In this document: piece by piece, positions 49,174 through 58,536 of the stretch | Layout of the letters: each line of letters starts with the position of its first letter | Numbering within the stretch: position 1 is the first letter of the stretch | NCBI RefSeq assembly: GCF_009363075.1 | Contig: NZ_CP045293.1 | Coordinates: forward strand, 4,154,001-4,218,000 | DNA: 64,000 nucleotides | Source of the DNA: Paenibacillus guangzhouensis | Lineage (GTDB): Bacteria; Bacillota; Bacilli; Paenibacillales; Paenibacillaceae | Reading direction: 5' to 3' | The notes under the pieces: model-generated | The model's input: only the letters and a program-made list of their open reading frames with translations | What the model was told of the DNA's origin: nothing | Databases searched by the model: none | Program-made: the position numbers and the translations under genes

Positions 49174-50049
49174 ATGGGTATTCCAAATAAAATCGGCGTC
49201 ATCGTCGATAGCTTCCAAGTTGGCGTACGCGAAGGCCTCGTCAAAGCTAAAAATGTCGGCGCTGACGGCGTGCAAATCTATGCGGTCAAAGGCGAGATGG
49301 ATCCGGATAACCTATCCACCGCGCAGCGCAAAGAGTTGAAAGATTACATCGCATCGCTCGGACTTGAGATTTCCGCACTTGTCGGCGACCTAGGCGGTCA
49401 CGGCTTCCAAGACAAGAACGAGAACGCATGGAAAATCGAAAAATCCAAACGCATCCTCGATCTTGCCGTTGAACTCGGCACGAACGTCGTCACGACGCAT
49501 ATCGGGATTGTGCCGGACGATACGAACAGCGAAGTCTACCACGAAATGCAATCAGCATGTGAAGAGCTCAGCCGTTATGCGACGAGCGTCAACGCGTACT
49601 TCGCGATCGAGACGGGTCCTGAGCGCTCCGCTCACCTGCGTGACTTCCTTAATACGCTGAGCACGAACGGTTTATCCGTCAACTTCGACCCAGCGAATAT
49701 GGTCATGGTGACAGGCGATGATCCGGTCGAAGGCGTACACAATCTGAAGGATTACATCGTGCATACACATGCGAAGGACGGTATTCGCCTGCAGGAAGTG
49801 GATCCGCGCCTGATCTATGGCGCGCTTGGCTTCGAGCCGCTCGATCATGAGAAAATCGCGAAGATGGTCACGGACGGCCAATTCTTCCGTGAAGTGCCGC
49901 TTGGCGAAGGTAAAGTCGCATGGCCGGCATATATTCAAGCCTTGCAGGACATCGGCTACACTGGCTACTTGACGATTGAACGTGAAGTAGGCACGAACCC
50001 TGAAGCAGACATTGCGAAGGCCGTTCAGTTCTTGAAGCAATTCAAGTAA
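49174..50049 (+). CDS. Sugar isomerase/epimerase or lyase, TIM-barrel (AP-endonuclease-2 fold) B
   Basis: 291 residues, same superfamily as the gene before it but distinct in sequence: GADGVQIYAVKGEMDP, VVTTHIGIVP, YFAIETGPERSAHLRDFL, SVNFDPANMVMV, HTHAKDGIRL and YLTIEREVG give the ordered metal-site residues. Two different barrels with one dehydrogenase suggest sequential steps, for example oxidation followed by isomerisation or beta-elimination. AAAGGAGAG precedes the ATG. A strong terminator follows. Confidence 0.88.
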   Translation: MGIPNKIGVIVDSFQVGVREGLVKAKNVGADGVQIYAVKGEMDPDNLSTAQRKELKDYIASLGLEISALVGDLGGHGFQDKNENAWKIEKSKRILDLAVELGTNVVTTHIGIVPDDTNSEVYHEMQSACEELSRYATSVNAYFAIETGPERSAHLRDFLNTLSTNGLSVNFDPANMVMVTGDDPVEGVHNLKDYIVHTHAKDGIRLQEVDPRLIYGALGFEPLDHEKIAKMVTDGQFFREVPLGEGKVAWPAYIQALQDIGYTGYLTIEREVGTNPEADIAKAVQFLKQFK

Positions 50050-50055
50050 GATGCC

Positions 50056-50097
50056 AAAGACCCTTCCGGTTCGAATGAACCATGGAAGGGTCTTCTT
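50056..50097 (+). terminator. Terminator of the dehydrogenase/isomerase operon
   Basis: AAGACCCTTCC / GGAAGGGTCTT with an inner GGTTC/GAACC extension and T-rich tail (CTTCTTAT). Can also serve the convergent gene ending at 50115. Confidence 0.85.
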
Positions 50098-50114
50098 ATG
50101 ATTTATAGACAAGT

Positions 50115-50420
50115 CTAGTCGTTCAGCTTCGCTCGTACCGATGCGAGCTTCTGCGCGACGGAACTGTCTTGATCCCGGCGGTCATCGATCTTCATGACCG
50201 TCGATACGCGACCGGCCCCCGCTTGGAACGGACATTCATGCAGCCGGCGCATCGCCTCGAATAGCCGCTCGATCGGACCTTCGATAATCGTCCCCATCGC
50301 CGTCATTTCATACGTAATGCCTTCTACCTCAGCCAGCGTCCGCTGCATATCCGCCACATAGCCGCTCAGGCTTGTGGATGCCGTGCCAATCGGGATAACG
50401 GTAAGTTCTGCTATAGCCAT
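50115..50420 (-). CDS. UPF0045/MTH1187-family thiamine-binding protein
   Basis: 101 residues, the family norm. The hallmarks ELTVIPIGT at the N-terminus, YEMTAMGTIIEG in the middle and VSTVMKIDDRRD near the end mark the MTH1187/YkoF-like ferredoxin fold, known to bind hydroxymethylpyrimidine or thiamine. Its cellular role is not settled. It has AGGATCC-type upstream bases with a GGAGG a little further. A single gene between the sugar operons. Confidence 0.88.
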   Translation of the reverse strand: MAIAELTVIPIGTASTSLSGYVADMQRTLAEVEGITYEMTAMGTIIEGPIERLFEAMRRLHECPFQAGAGRVSTVMKIDDRRDQDSSVAQKLASVRAKLND

Positions 50421-50487
50421 CGTATGGATCCTCCCTGGTTCATCTTGTTCTCTCTATTTTACACGATATCGCCGATTTACCAAAGGA

Positions 50488-51315
50488 CTACCCTTTAATA
50501 CTGCCAGCTGCGACGCCCTCAATAATCTTCTTCTGCAGCAACGCATATATGATGATGACTGGCACGATGCTGATCGTGATCGATGCCGTCAACGCGCCAT
50601 AGTTCATATTGAATTGATCGGCAAAAGCGACAATCGCAACCGGCAAGGTCCTAAGTTGCTGCGTCGAGAGGAACAGATTTGCCATAATGAATTCATTCCA
50701 ATGGTTGATGAAATTGAGAATAAACACTGTGACCAACGTCGGCATCGTCAGTGGGATCACTACACGTCCGAGCACCCCATAAATCGATAAACCATCTACC
50801 ACACCGGCTTCTTCCAATTCCCTTGGGATCGACTTGAGGAACGCGGCAATAATGAATACCGTCAGCGGCAGCCCGAAGGTTGTATACGGGACAATGAGCG
50901 CAAATGGCGTGTTATAGAGCCCAACATCCTTCACCATAATGTAGAGAGGAATCAGCAAGGAAGCCGGCGGAATCAACAGAGAGAGCAGTAAGAACCCATA
51001 TACAAGCTGACCAGGACGGCGGAACCGCATACGCGTTAGAGCAAAGGCCAGCGCCGTCGACAACAGAATGGTAAGGACCGTCGCTGTCGCGCTGATATAT
51101 AGACTATTCAGAAAATAACGCCCGAACAACGCATTGGATAAGGCGTTCGTATAATTCTCGAAGTACCACTGCTGCGGCAGCCCCCACGGGTTCGTCGTAA
51201 TCTCCGAGTTGTTCTTCAGCGATGCGTTGATGACGAACAACAACGGGTAGAGCACAATCACGACGTAGACGAGCAGCACAACATGCGGAACGATCCTTCG
51301 GATCCGATAGCTCAT
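50488..51315 (-). CDS. Carbohydrate ABC transporter permease, MalG type
   Basis: 275 residues with six transmembrane helices. The coupling-helix motif is EAGVVDGLSIYGVLGRVVIPLTMPTLV (EAA-x3-G-x9-I-x-LP form). The N-terminus includes FVINASLKNNSEI and the typical PWGLPQQWYFENYTNA. It overlaps the MalF-type permease stop by four bases. Partner of 51312-52199; no ATPase gene accompanies them, as is usual for importers sharing an MsmX-type ATPase. Confidence 0.93.
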   Translation of the reverse strand: MSYRIRRIVPHVVLLVYVVIVLYPLLFVINASLKNNSEITTNPWGLPQQWYFENYTNALSNALFGRYFLNSLYISATATVLTILLSTALAFALTRMRFRRPGQLVYGFLLLSLLIPPASLLIPLYIMVKDVGLYNTPFALIVPYTTFGLPLTVFIIAAFLKSIPRELEEAGVVDGLSIYGVLGRVVIPLTMPTLVTVFILNFINHWNEFIMANLFLSTQQLRTLPVAIVAFADQFNMNYGALTASITISIVPVIIIYALLQKKIIEGVAAGSIKG

Positions 51316-52199
51316 AGTTCATCCGCCCCTCTCCGTACGCGAGTCAGCAGATGGAAAATAAGTGAGATGATCGCGGTAAATAAACAGATGATGATCGAGA
51401 TCGCATTCGCATAACCAAAGTCACTGTAGGAGTAAGCTTGCTTGTACATATAGGTCGCCATCACCTCAGAGCTGCCGAATGGCCCGCCGTTCGTCATAAT
51501 CAGCACGATATCGAGCGCCTTCATCGCGCCTGTGATGGATAATAGCAGCACGACAATAACGACCGGACGGATTAACGGTACGGTGAGGAACCAGGCTTTT
51601 CGCCAGCCAGTAGCCCCATCCATCGTCCCTGCTTCAAGAATCTCACGCGGAATCGCGAAGATCGCAGCCAGAACGAGCACGATATAGAACCCCGTCCACT
51701 GCCATCCATTCGTCACGAGAATGGCAAGCATCGACGTATCCGGATCGCCGAGCCACAGCCTGACCCATGATTCGAGCCCCAATCCCTTGAGTAATTGATT
51801 CACAAGTCCCGCTTCCGGCTGGTAGACGAACTGCCAGATGACCGCCACCGAGGCCGTCGACAGAATGCTTGGCAAATAGACTGTGATTTTGTAGAATTCC
51901 AACCATCTTCGCACGCCGCTTACGAGGATCGAGATCCATATGATCACCGGGACTTGAATGAAGACGGAGAACAAGACGAAGTACACATTGTTCTTGAGCG
52001 CGATCCAGAATTGCTCGTCGCTCAGCGCCTTCGAGAAGTTGTCCCATCCGTTGAATACCGGCTCATTGATCCCATTCCAGCTGGTCATCGAATACTGCAG
52101 CGAGCGGAACAGCGGCAAGATGTAGAATGCGGCATAAAGCACAAGCGGCGGGATTACAAAGAGTAGAAACGCCGTATGATTACGGAAAATCCGGTTCAT
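51312..52199 (-). CDS. Carbohydrate ABC transporter permease, MalF type
   Basis: 295 residues from the ATG at 52199, preceded by AAGGGAG; an in-frame start at 52223 is less likely. Six transmembrane helices and the motif EAGTMDGATGWRKAWFLTVPLIRPV. FILPLFRSLQYSMTSWNGINEPVFNGWDNF is the usual MalF/UgpA-type leader region. It pairs with the MalG-type permease and the binding protein upstream. Confidence 0.92.
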   Translation of the reverse strand: MNRIFRNHTAFLLFVIPPLVLYAAFYILPLFRSLQYSMTSWNGINEPVFNGWDNFSKALSDEQFWIALKNNVYFVLFSVFIQVPVIIWISILVSGVRRWLEFYKITVYLPSILSTASVAVIWQFVYQPEAGLVNQLLKGLGLESWVRLWLGDPDTSMLAILVTNGWQWTGFYIVLVLAAIFAIPREILEAGTMDGATGWRKAWFLTVPLIRPVVIVVLLLSITGAMKALDIVLIMTNGGPFGSSEVMATYMYKQAYSYSDFGYANAISIIICLFTAIISLIFHLLTRVRRGADEL

Positions 52200-52227
52200 G
52201 TTCGGTTCTCCCTTCTTGATCAAAAGA

Positions 52228-52260
52228 AGCCGGGCATTCCGTGAAGGGAGCGACCCGGCT
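52228..52260 (-). terminator. Intra-operon hairpin after the binding-protein gene
   Basis: Minus strand AGCCGGG / CCCGGCT stem followed by TCTTTTGA, between the binding-protein stop and the permease start. Such attenuating or mRNA-stabilising stems often give the binding protein higher expression than the permeases. Confidence 0.6.
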
Positions 52261-52272
52261 GCGTTCTATCCA

Positions 52273-53667
52273 TTATTTTTTCGCTGCTGCGTTGTCGGCA
52301 TCTTGCGCTTTCTGCACTTTCTCCGCGACCTGCTCTGGCGTGGATTTGCCTCCAAGCAGCTCTTGCATCGACGTCTCCAAGGTTACCTTGACTTTCGTCG
52401 ATACCAAAGAATCAAATGCCGGGAATGCGCCCTTCGCAGAGCCCTGTGCTTCCCCAACGGATTTCACGAGTTCGCTTGCGCCTTGGATGTCAGAGACGCC
52501 CTTCATCGCCGGGATCCGGCTCTGCTCGATCAGTGCTCGTTTCTGCATATCAAGGTTGTAGAAATTTTTGATGAACGCTTTAATCGCCTTGAGCTCATTT
52601 TCATTCGAGGCCGCCGAGAAGCCATAACCTGCCGACCAGCCGCCGTTAATGAAGCCGTCCCCTGGACCGCCGACATCCGGGAAGCGATAGAACCCGGCGA
52701 CATCCTTCACCGTAGATGTCTCACCAACAATCGCGTTGATGGCCCAGCTGCCGTCAAATAACATCGCTGCTTTGCCTGTATAGAAAGCGGCTTGACCTTG
52801 GGCATACTTGAGTCCCAATACGTTCTTGTCAAAGTACCCTTTGTCTTTCAATTCTTTGACCCGTTTGAGCGCTTCCAGGACAGGCGGATCCGTCCATTTG
52901 GTCGTGCCTGCCGCGAATCCCTCTTGAAGCTCTGGACCGCCAAGACCAACGAACATGGAGTTCAGGATCATATTCACCGACCAGCCATCCGCTGCCCCTG
53001 CCCCAAGCGCAATCGGCGTGATGCCTTTCGCTTTGAGCGCTTCGCAGACTTTCAAGAACTCATCATATGTCTTCGGCACTTGCACACCTGCGTCTTCGAA
53101 CATTTTCTTGTTATAGAAGAAGCCTTCAATGAACCCTGCATCCGGTAAGCCGTAAATTTTCCCGTCAACCGTGAATTCCCTTAAGTTAAAGAAGGCATCC
53201 GATAGGCCAAGCTCCGACATGATATCGTTCAATGGCAGCAACCTACCTGCTGCTGCGTAGCTCTTCGTATCATCGCCGCCGAACAGACTGAAGATCGGAG
53301 GCTGGGTTCCGGCTTGCATCTCGGCCTTTAGCTTCACGTTCCGGTTGACCGTATCCTCAACACCGTCGAGCTGGAACTTCAGACCAGGTACATCCGCCTC
53401 TGTCTTCTTCACCACATCCTCAAGCTGCTGCAGCGTCTTCTTCGCCGTATCGCGTACATTGATATGCCGCAGAATGACGCTGAATTCTTCCACCTTCTCA
53501 GGCTCCGGCTTTACCTCTGGTGCAGGCGTCGGCGTCGTTGGCGTCGTCGTTCCTCCTTCCGTTTTCTTTTCTCCTTCCGTCGTCTTGCTGCTGCCGCATG
53601 CTGACAATGCAAGCGATAATGTCAGCATCGAGATCAACAATAGTGTCAGGCCCTTCCTTCTCTTCAT
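52273..53667 (-). CDS. Extracellular carbohydrate-binding lipoprotein of an ABC importer
   Basis: 464 residues from the ATG at 53667, which follows GGAGGGG; a GTG two codons before is also open. The lipobox LALSAC (Cys ~24) and a Thr/Pro-rich linker precede a family 1 solute-binding fold (NDIMSELGLSDAFFNL, GFFYNKKMFEDAGVQVPKTYDEFLKVCEALKAKGITPI, GKAAMLFDGSWAINAI). It captures an oligosaccharide outside the cell for the two permeases downstream. The sugar is not predictable; the nearby GH35 enzyme makes a beta-galactoside plausible. Confidence 0.92.
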   Translation of the reverse strand: MKRRKGLTLLLISMLTLSLALSACGSSKTTEGEKKTEGGTTTPTTPTPAPEVKPEPEKVEEFSVILRHINVRDTAKKTLQQLEDVVKKTEADVPGLKFQLDGVEDTVNRNVKLKAEMQAGTQPPIFSLFGGDDTKSYAAAGRLLPLNDIMSELGLSDAFFNLREFTVDGKIYGLPDAGFIEGFFYNKKMFEDAGVQVPKTYDEFLKVCEALKAKGITPIALGAGAADGWSVNMILNSMFVGLGGPELQEGFAAGTTKWTDPPVLEALKRVKELKDKGYFDKNVLGLKYAQGQAAFYTGKAAMLFDGSWAINAIVGETSTVKDVAGFYRFPDVGGPGDGFINGGWSAGYGFSAASNENELKAIKAFIKNFYNLDMQKRALIEQSRIPAMKGVSDIQGASELVKSVGEAQGSAKGAFPAFDSLVSTKVKVTLETSMQELLGGKSTPEQVAEKVQKAQDADNAAAKK

Positions 53668-53840
53668 GTGCACCCCTCCGTTATATTCAGTAAATCATGG
53701 ACAAGGAGGCAGGCCGAGCAGGCCTGCCCTCGTGTCATTACATGAATATTAAAGACATGCACAATCTAGCAGGGATAAAAATCTATAAAATGGGATAAAT
53801 ACCTATTGTTACCAAGTTTGTTTCTCCAAACAAATCACTC

Positions 53841-53870
53841 AAGACCGCCCAGTATACACCAGACGGTCTT
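53841..53870 (-). terminator. Terminator-like hairpin of the SLH protein gene
   Basis: AAGACCG / CGGTCTT with further pairing toward a loop around TGTATAC; weak T-tract on the minus strand. It lies 23 bases after the stop at 53893. Confidence 0.55.
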
Positions 53871-53892
53871 GTAAACACGTACAATTATCACA

Positions 53893-56800
53893 TTACTTCG
53901 ATGACTTCCATGCTTCTCCCTGCTCTTTTTTCACATAAGCGTGATTCGTCGATGCCTCTTGAATATCGCCGTAAGTCCAGCTTGCCTCAGCCACATCGTT
54001 CCACTTCTTCGGCGCACCTTGTAGCGGACCTCTATCTAGCAAATGGTTGATGAGGACGACGGCCTCTGCACGCGTCAACGCTTGAGCTGGACGAAACGTA
54101 CCATCTTCATAGCCCTTCATTACGCCGGCAGTGCTCACTTGCTCAATCCATGCTTCAGCCCAGTGTCCCGCCGTGTCTGGGTATTTGGCAGTCGGGACTT
54201 GCTTCTTCTCGTCCTTCAGCCTTGCAGCGACACTTGCCATTTCAGCACGCGTCATCTGTGCGTCCGGACGGAAGCTTCCATCCAGGTAGCCGCTCATGAT
54301 GCCCATGCGCGTCGCGTGTTCAATCGCGTCATGTGCCCAATGCGATGCCAGAACATCTGGATACACGACTCTCGTATCCTTCATCGGCTTGTCGAACACG
54401 CGGACGAGCATCGTTGCCATCTCCGCTCGCGTAATGGAGCGATTTGGTCCGAACGTGCCGTCAGGGTAACCATGGATGTAGGCCTTATGCTTCTTCGCCA
54501 GCCCATTCATATCAATCACTGTAAAGGTGCTGAACTTCTGAATGGTGAACCGGATACCAAGCTTGCCCTTCTTGTCGTATGGAACAATCTCTCCTTGTAC
54601 GACTTCCTTCTCGCCATCGCTATGCTCGATGAAAATACCCAATTGATCAAGCTGTTCTTGCTTCACATCCTGTGGCAATGGCAGTACGAGCGTTACCGGT
54701 CGGCTCTGCATATTCGTCTCAATCGTCATTGGACGTCCCACAACCGTGATCGAAGCGTTCCCCGCGTATTCGCGCACGACTTGCTCGGTTTTCGCACGCT
54801 GCTCGACAGCCTTGCGTTCATTCTCCTGCTTGATCGGCACCAAGCGGAAATAGACATCATCCGTTAATCCAGCCAAGGAGGCGTTCGGAATCGCAATGCG
54901 TGCGTTTGGCGTCACGAATTCGAGGTCGATTTTGTGCTCCAAGAGCTTTGCAATCGACGCTCTCGGCAGCTTGATCTGCAATTCTGACACTTCATCCTTC
55001 ACATCCGGAATGACGATCTTTGCCGAGGTCGATTTAGCTGCAGCCAGTTGTTCGATTGTCTTGCCTACCTGCTCCTGCGTATAGATGACTTCGTCCCGCT
55101 TGCGACCGTTCAAATCGGTCGTGCGTTTGATGACCGCTTTGGAGACGATATCTCCATCGGATTTCCCATTCTCGACATCGACGGTGATCAGCTCTTCCGT
55201 CGGTTGCGGACGACTTGGACTCGTGGCGTCGCCGCTGCTGCTTGGATTTCCACCTGGCGTAGGCGCAATCGGTGTCCATACCGCGTATAGTGTGATGTTG
55301 GTTGTACCCATCGTTAATGTTGCGTTCGGGGCATACGTTGTTCCCTTGCCATCAGCCTGTGTATTCCAACCGCCAAAAGTATAACCTGTCTTCGCGAGAT
55401 TACCGGTGTTCGGGAGCACCGTGATAGGGCTGCCTTTAGGCACCGGTTCGCTTGTTGGCGGCACGCTCCCTGAGGTATGGCCGTTGCCATTGTAGGTCAC
55501 ATTGAAGACAGGAATGCGTCCAGCAACGTAAACGCGGCTTCTCTCCGCTCCTGATTCCGTCCAGGTCACAAACAGATGATCGCTATAAGAGACGAGATCC
55601 GGTTTAAGCATTTCACCATAGGCTAGGCTATCCCATGCCAATCCACCACCATCGATATCCACCCATTCCGATCCGGTGTACGCTTTAACACGGCCAAACC
55701 CGCTGTCCGGATGATTCGTCCATTCGCCCCATCCAATGTACAGCTTACCATCGACTTCCAGCATCTCAGGATTATAGAGCTCCATATCTTCGCGCTCCTG
55801 CTGCACCGCGCCGCCGGGAACAGGGCTCCAATTCGATCCGTCCCAAAGGTAGGCATTAAGCATATCGCGATCATTCTTCTTACTAGCCCATGCGGCATAA
55901 AGTTCGCCATTCATCTGCGCAAGCGAAGGATCGAACAATTCATCTTCATCTGTCGCTTGAATTTCATTGAACGCCGCAAGCGTTAGCTTCTCTTCGTCCA
56001 GGACATTGAAGCGTAGTTTGCTTACCCCATCGTACGTATTCGCCCATGTCGCAAGTAACATCGAGTCGCCGGTTAGCCCCTTCATGGATAGAAACTTCGG
56101 ATGAATCTGGTTGCCCTGATGGAGGAACGTATCCTCCTCGATCTTCACATCTTCCCACCGCGACCCATCATACCGTTTCATCACGATCTGCTTCGTGTAT
56201 GCCCGTAGATCAAAATCATATTCTGACGATTCTACCCATATCGCATATAAATGATCGCCATGCGCCATCAAGTTGATTGCCGAAGGCTCAACATTGTTCG
56301 GATTCGACAACACTTCGCTCCCGTCGGGCCCTGCTGGAGTCCATGATGTGCCATCCCATTGTTTTACATGAATCTGACGCTTCTCGATCCAAGCGGCAAT
56401 GAGTCGGTCCTTGTATGATGTCAGTGCAATCGAATCTACGTGCGCATCTGGATCCGCGTTCAGTCCTTGCCCTATGAGATGCCAGGACCGCGACTTCGCA
56501 TCCCACTGCTTCACGTTCAACTTTCTCGTGTAGGATTCATCATTTTCCGTCCAAGCCAAGTAGAGGCGATCTCCGAGCACTGCAAGCTTGGATTCCGCTG
56601 TGTACGCAGCAGGGTTAAGATTCTCTCCTTCTAGATTGTTCGGAACGAACTCCGTCGTGTTCAGCGCCCATTGCGCATAGAGATGCACATTTCCTTGCAA
56701 TACCATGCGATCGTCGCGTTGATAAGTCGTTCCTTTGCCGTCAGGGTCCGAATTCCAGCCTGTGAATCGGTAGCCCGGATTCAGCATACTGATGTTCGTG

Positions 56801-58536
56801 CTGACTTCCACTTCATCGCCAATATCATATTTACCGCCATCCGTTACACCCACAGCATCCTTGGACTTGTGGTAATAAAGATGATACCCCTCGTAGCGAG
56901 CCACTTGGATTCGGTGATCCGGGTCTTCCCATGCGATATATGCGTCGCTCTCGTTAGGCTTACCGTACGCCGCAAGCACGGGCTTCGCATTCGGTGCTGC
57001 GCTAATACCTTGCTCGCCAATCGATGTCCAATTCCAAAAATCATTATTCTTCTGCTTCACGATCCTTAGAACAATTTCATCCAAAGCCAATTGCTCATTC
57101 CATGCCGCATAGCGAACTTGATCAATTTCGGCAAGATCCGGGTGGCCAGCTGCATCAAAAGCACCTTGCGGGATCGGATTCGTCGTGGTCCATCTATCAT
57201 AAGTATTCTGCATATACTGAACATCTTGATCAATGATCATCGCATCCAACCCATTATTCGTGCCTAACGGGGCATAAGACTTGCCTGGCGTCGCAACGGA
57301 CGCCCCCAGTACTCCCCATTTCACGCATCGGCTCACGATCTCTGAATCACTCTTCCAGAGATAACAAATGTCATTGGTATACGGAAATGAGACGACCTGC
57401 GGTTCATACCCATTCGCCTGATTAAGCGCATTCCCCTGTTCAATCGGGTTCCACTGCATCCCATCGAAAGCGATACCTTTAATCCAGTGTTTAGCTCCTT
57501 CGGCTTCCTCCCATACGATAGCCATTTGCCCATATGCGTTGCTTACGATATCCGGATTCTCGGCATTCGCATGAGCAGGGTATTGCATACCTAATTGTCC
57601 CTGCGGTTCAGCAGACACCCAATTGCCATTCTCCAGTTTTTTCAGATGGATCATGGATTGTCCCCACATCGTCTCGCTCCAGACGACATAGAGCTGATCA
57701 TTGAACACGGTCATTCGAGGCGTATTCGCGTCTTCCTGTTTATTTACGTTCAAGGCGTCACCTACGGACTCCCAAGCTCCACCATTATACTTTTTGACAT
57801 AGATCTGACTTTTCTGATTCGTCGCATCGCCCTTTTCAGACCATACCGCAAACAACGCATCGCCCCATTGCAGCATATCCGGCGCAGTCGCTTCCGAATC
57901 AGGGAAATGATTCAGCATGCCCACGGAAGACCAGCTTTGAGGTAAATTTACTCCAGGGGATCGCATGTTACGCAGCTTCGGTTTCGCTGGCATGGCCGCA
58001 TCCGTCACCGTCACATAACCGGGGATCGTATTCACGGTGTACTCACGAGCTTGCGCGTTCGTAACACGGAAGGTTTCCGGTTGAATACGGATCGGTGTGT
58101 CCCCCAGCGATGCTGTGCCCTTAATCTGGAATTTTAGGATATTCACAACCTGATTCAGGGCCATTGTTGCATCCTGCTCCTGAGACCATGCAGCATGCGC
58201 CGTTCCTTCACTAATCATTTGCAAGTTGAAGGTGCCTCCGATTTGGTTCGCCATGCCGAGCAGCTCGAGTGCTTCATGATCATAGGTAAAGGTCATCTCA
58301 TAAGAGCTAATCGTCCCTCCTGCAGGGAAGGTAATCGGCACTTCAACCTCTTGATATACTGCCCCAGTCACGCTGCCAACGGCGGCTGTTATCGATTCAA
58401 CCTGCGGTGCTGCATCCGGGTTCGCGAATGCTTGTCCGCCGTACGGGATCATAAGACATATCGCCAGCACGATGGATAAGAGCGGTCGAAACCTTGCTGT
58501 GTTTGTCCGTTGATTCGGGTGAACATTCCACGACAT
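53893..58536 (-). CDS. Large S-layer-anchored surface protein: cohesin domain, propeller-like repeats, two InlB-type repeats, three SLH domains
   Basis: About 1547 residues from the ATG at 58536; frames upstream overlap the ribosome site AAAGGATGG. A signal peptide (~12-45, cleaved near GQAFA-NP) is followed by a cohesin-like beta sandwich (~48-185, VEVPITFPAGG, SSYEMTFTYDHEALELLG). Many ~55-residue W-x-W/V-G repeats follow (LYVVWSE, VKQWDGTSW, W..VG..LN), forming one or two propellers interrupted by Flg_new/InlB-type repeats at ~560-630 and ~1025-1095 (GYRFTGWNSDPDGKGTTY, GYTFGGWNTQADGKGTTY). A linker leads to three SLH domains (~1350-1510, HGYPDGTFGPNRSITRAEMA, SGYLDGSFRPDAQMTRAEMA, KGYEDGTFRPAQALTRAEAV) that bind pyruvylated wall polymer. 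No catalytic domain is seen; probably an adhesin or carbohydrate-binding scaffold. Confidence 0.9.
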   Translation of the reverse strand: MSWNVHPNQRTNTARFRPLLSIVLAICLMIPYGGQAFANPDAAPQVESITAAVGSVTGAVYQEVEVPITFPAGGTISSYEMTFTYDHEALELLGMANQIGGTFNLQMISEGTAHAAWSQEQDATMALNQVVNILKFQIKGTASLGDTPIRIQPETFRVTNAQAREYTVNTIPGYVTVTDAAMPAKPKLRNMRSPGVNLPQSWSSVGMLNHFPDSEATAPDMLQWGDALFAVWSEKGDATNQKSQIYVKKYNGGAWESVGDALNVNKQEDANTPRMTVFNDQLYVVWSETMWGQSMIHLKKLENGNWVSAEPQGQLGMQYPAHANAENPDIVSNAYGQMAIVWEEAEGAKHWIKGIAFDGMQWNPIEQGNALNQANGYEPQVVSFPYTNDICYLWKSDSEIVSRCVKWGVLGASVATPGKSYAPLGTNNGLDAMIIDQDVQYMQNTYDRWTTTNPIPQGAFDAAGHPDLAEIDQVRYAAWNEQLALDEIVLRIVKQKNNDFWNWTSIGEQGISAAPNAKPVLAAYGKPNESDAYIAWEDPDHRIQVARYEGYHLYYHKSKDAVGVTDGGKYDIGDEVEVSTNISMLNPGYRFTGWNSDPDGKGTTYQRDDRMVLQGNVHLYAQWALNTTEFVPNNLEGENLNPAAYTAESKLAVLGDRLYLAWTENDESYTRKLNVKQWDAKSRSWHLIGQGLNADPDAHVDSIALTSYKDRLIAAWIEKRQIHVKQWDGTSWTPAGPDGSEVLSNPNNVEPSAINLMAHGDHLYAIWVESSEYDFDLRAYTKQIVMKRYDGSRWEDVKIEEDTFLHQGNQIHPKFLSMKGLTGDSMLLATWANTYDGVSKLRFNVLDEEKLTLAAFNEIQATDEDELFDPSLAQMNGELYAAWASKKNDRDMLNAYLWDGSNWSPVPGGAVQQEREDMELYNPEMLEVDGKLYIGWGEWTNHPDSGFGRVKAYTGSEWVDIDGGGLAWDSLAYGEMLKPDLVSYSDHLFVTWTESGAERSRVYVAGRIPVFNVTYNGNGHTSGSVPPTSEPVPKGSPITVLPNTGNLAKTGYTFGGWNTQADGKGTTYAPNATLTMGTTNITLYAVWTPIAPTPGGNPSSSGDATSPSRPQPTEELITVDVENGKSDGDIVSKAVIKRTTDLNGRKRDEVIYTQEQVGKTIEQLAAAKSTSAKIVIPDVKDEVSELQIKLPRASIAKLLEHKIDLEFVTPNARIAIPNASLAGLTDDVYFRLVPIKQENERKAVEQRAKTEQVVREYAGNASITVVGRPMTIETNMQSRPVTLVLPLPQDVKQEQLDQLGIFIEHSDGEKEVVQGEIVPYDKKGKLGIRFTIQKFSTFTVIDMNGLAKKHKAYIHGYPDGTFGPNRSITRAEMATMLVRVFDKPMKDTRVVYPDVLASHWAHDAIEHATRMGIMSGYLDGSFRPDAQMTRAEMASVAARLKDEKKQVPTAKYPDTAGHWAEAWIEQVSTAGVMKGYEDGTFRPAQALTRAEAVVLINHLLDRGPLQGAPKKWNDVAEASWTYGDIQEASTNHAYVKKEQGEAWKSSK

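Noticed and set aside
48292-49275. 327-codon open frame on the minus strand
   Set aside because: It lies antisense to the TIM-barrel gene, which has clear family motifs and a ribosome site; the antisense frame has no recognisable domain.
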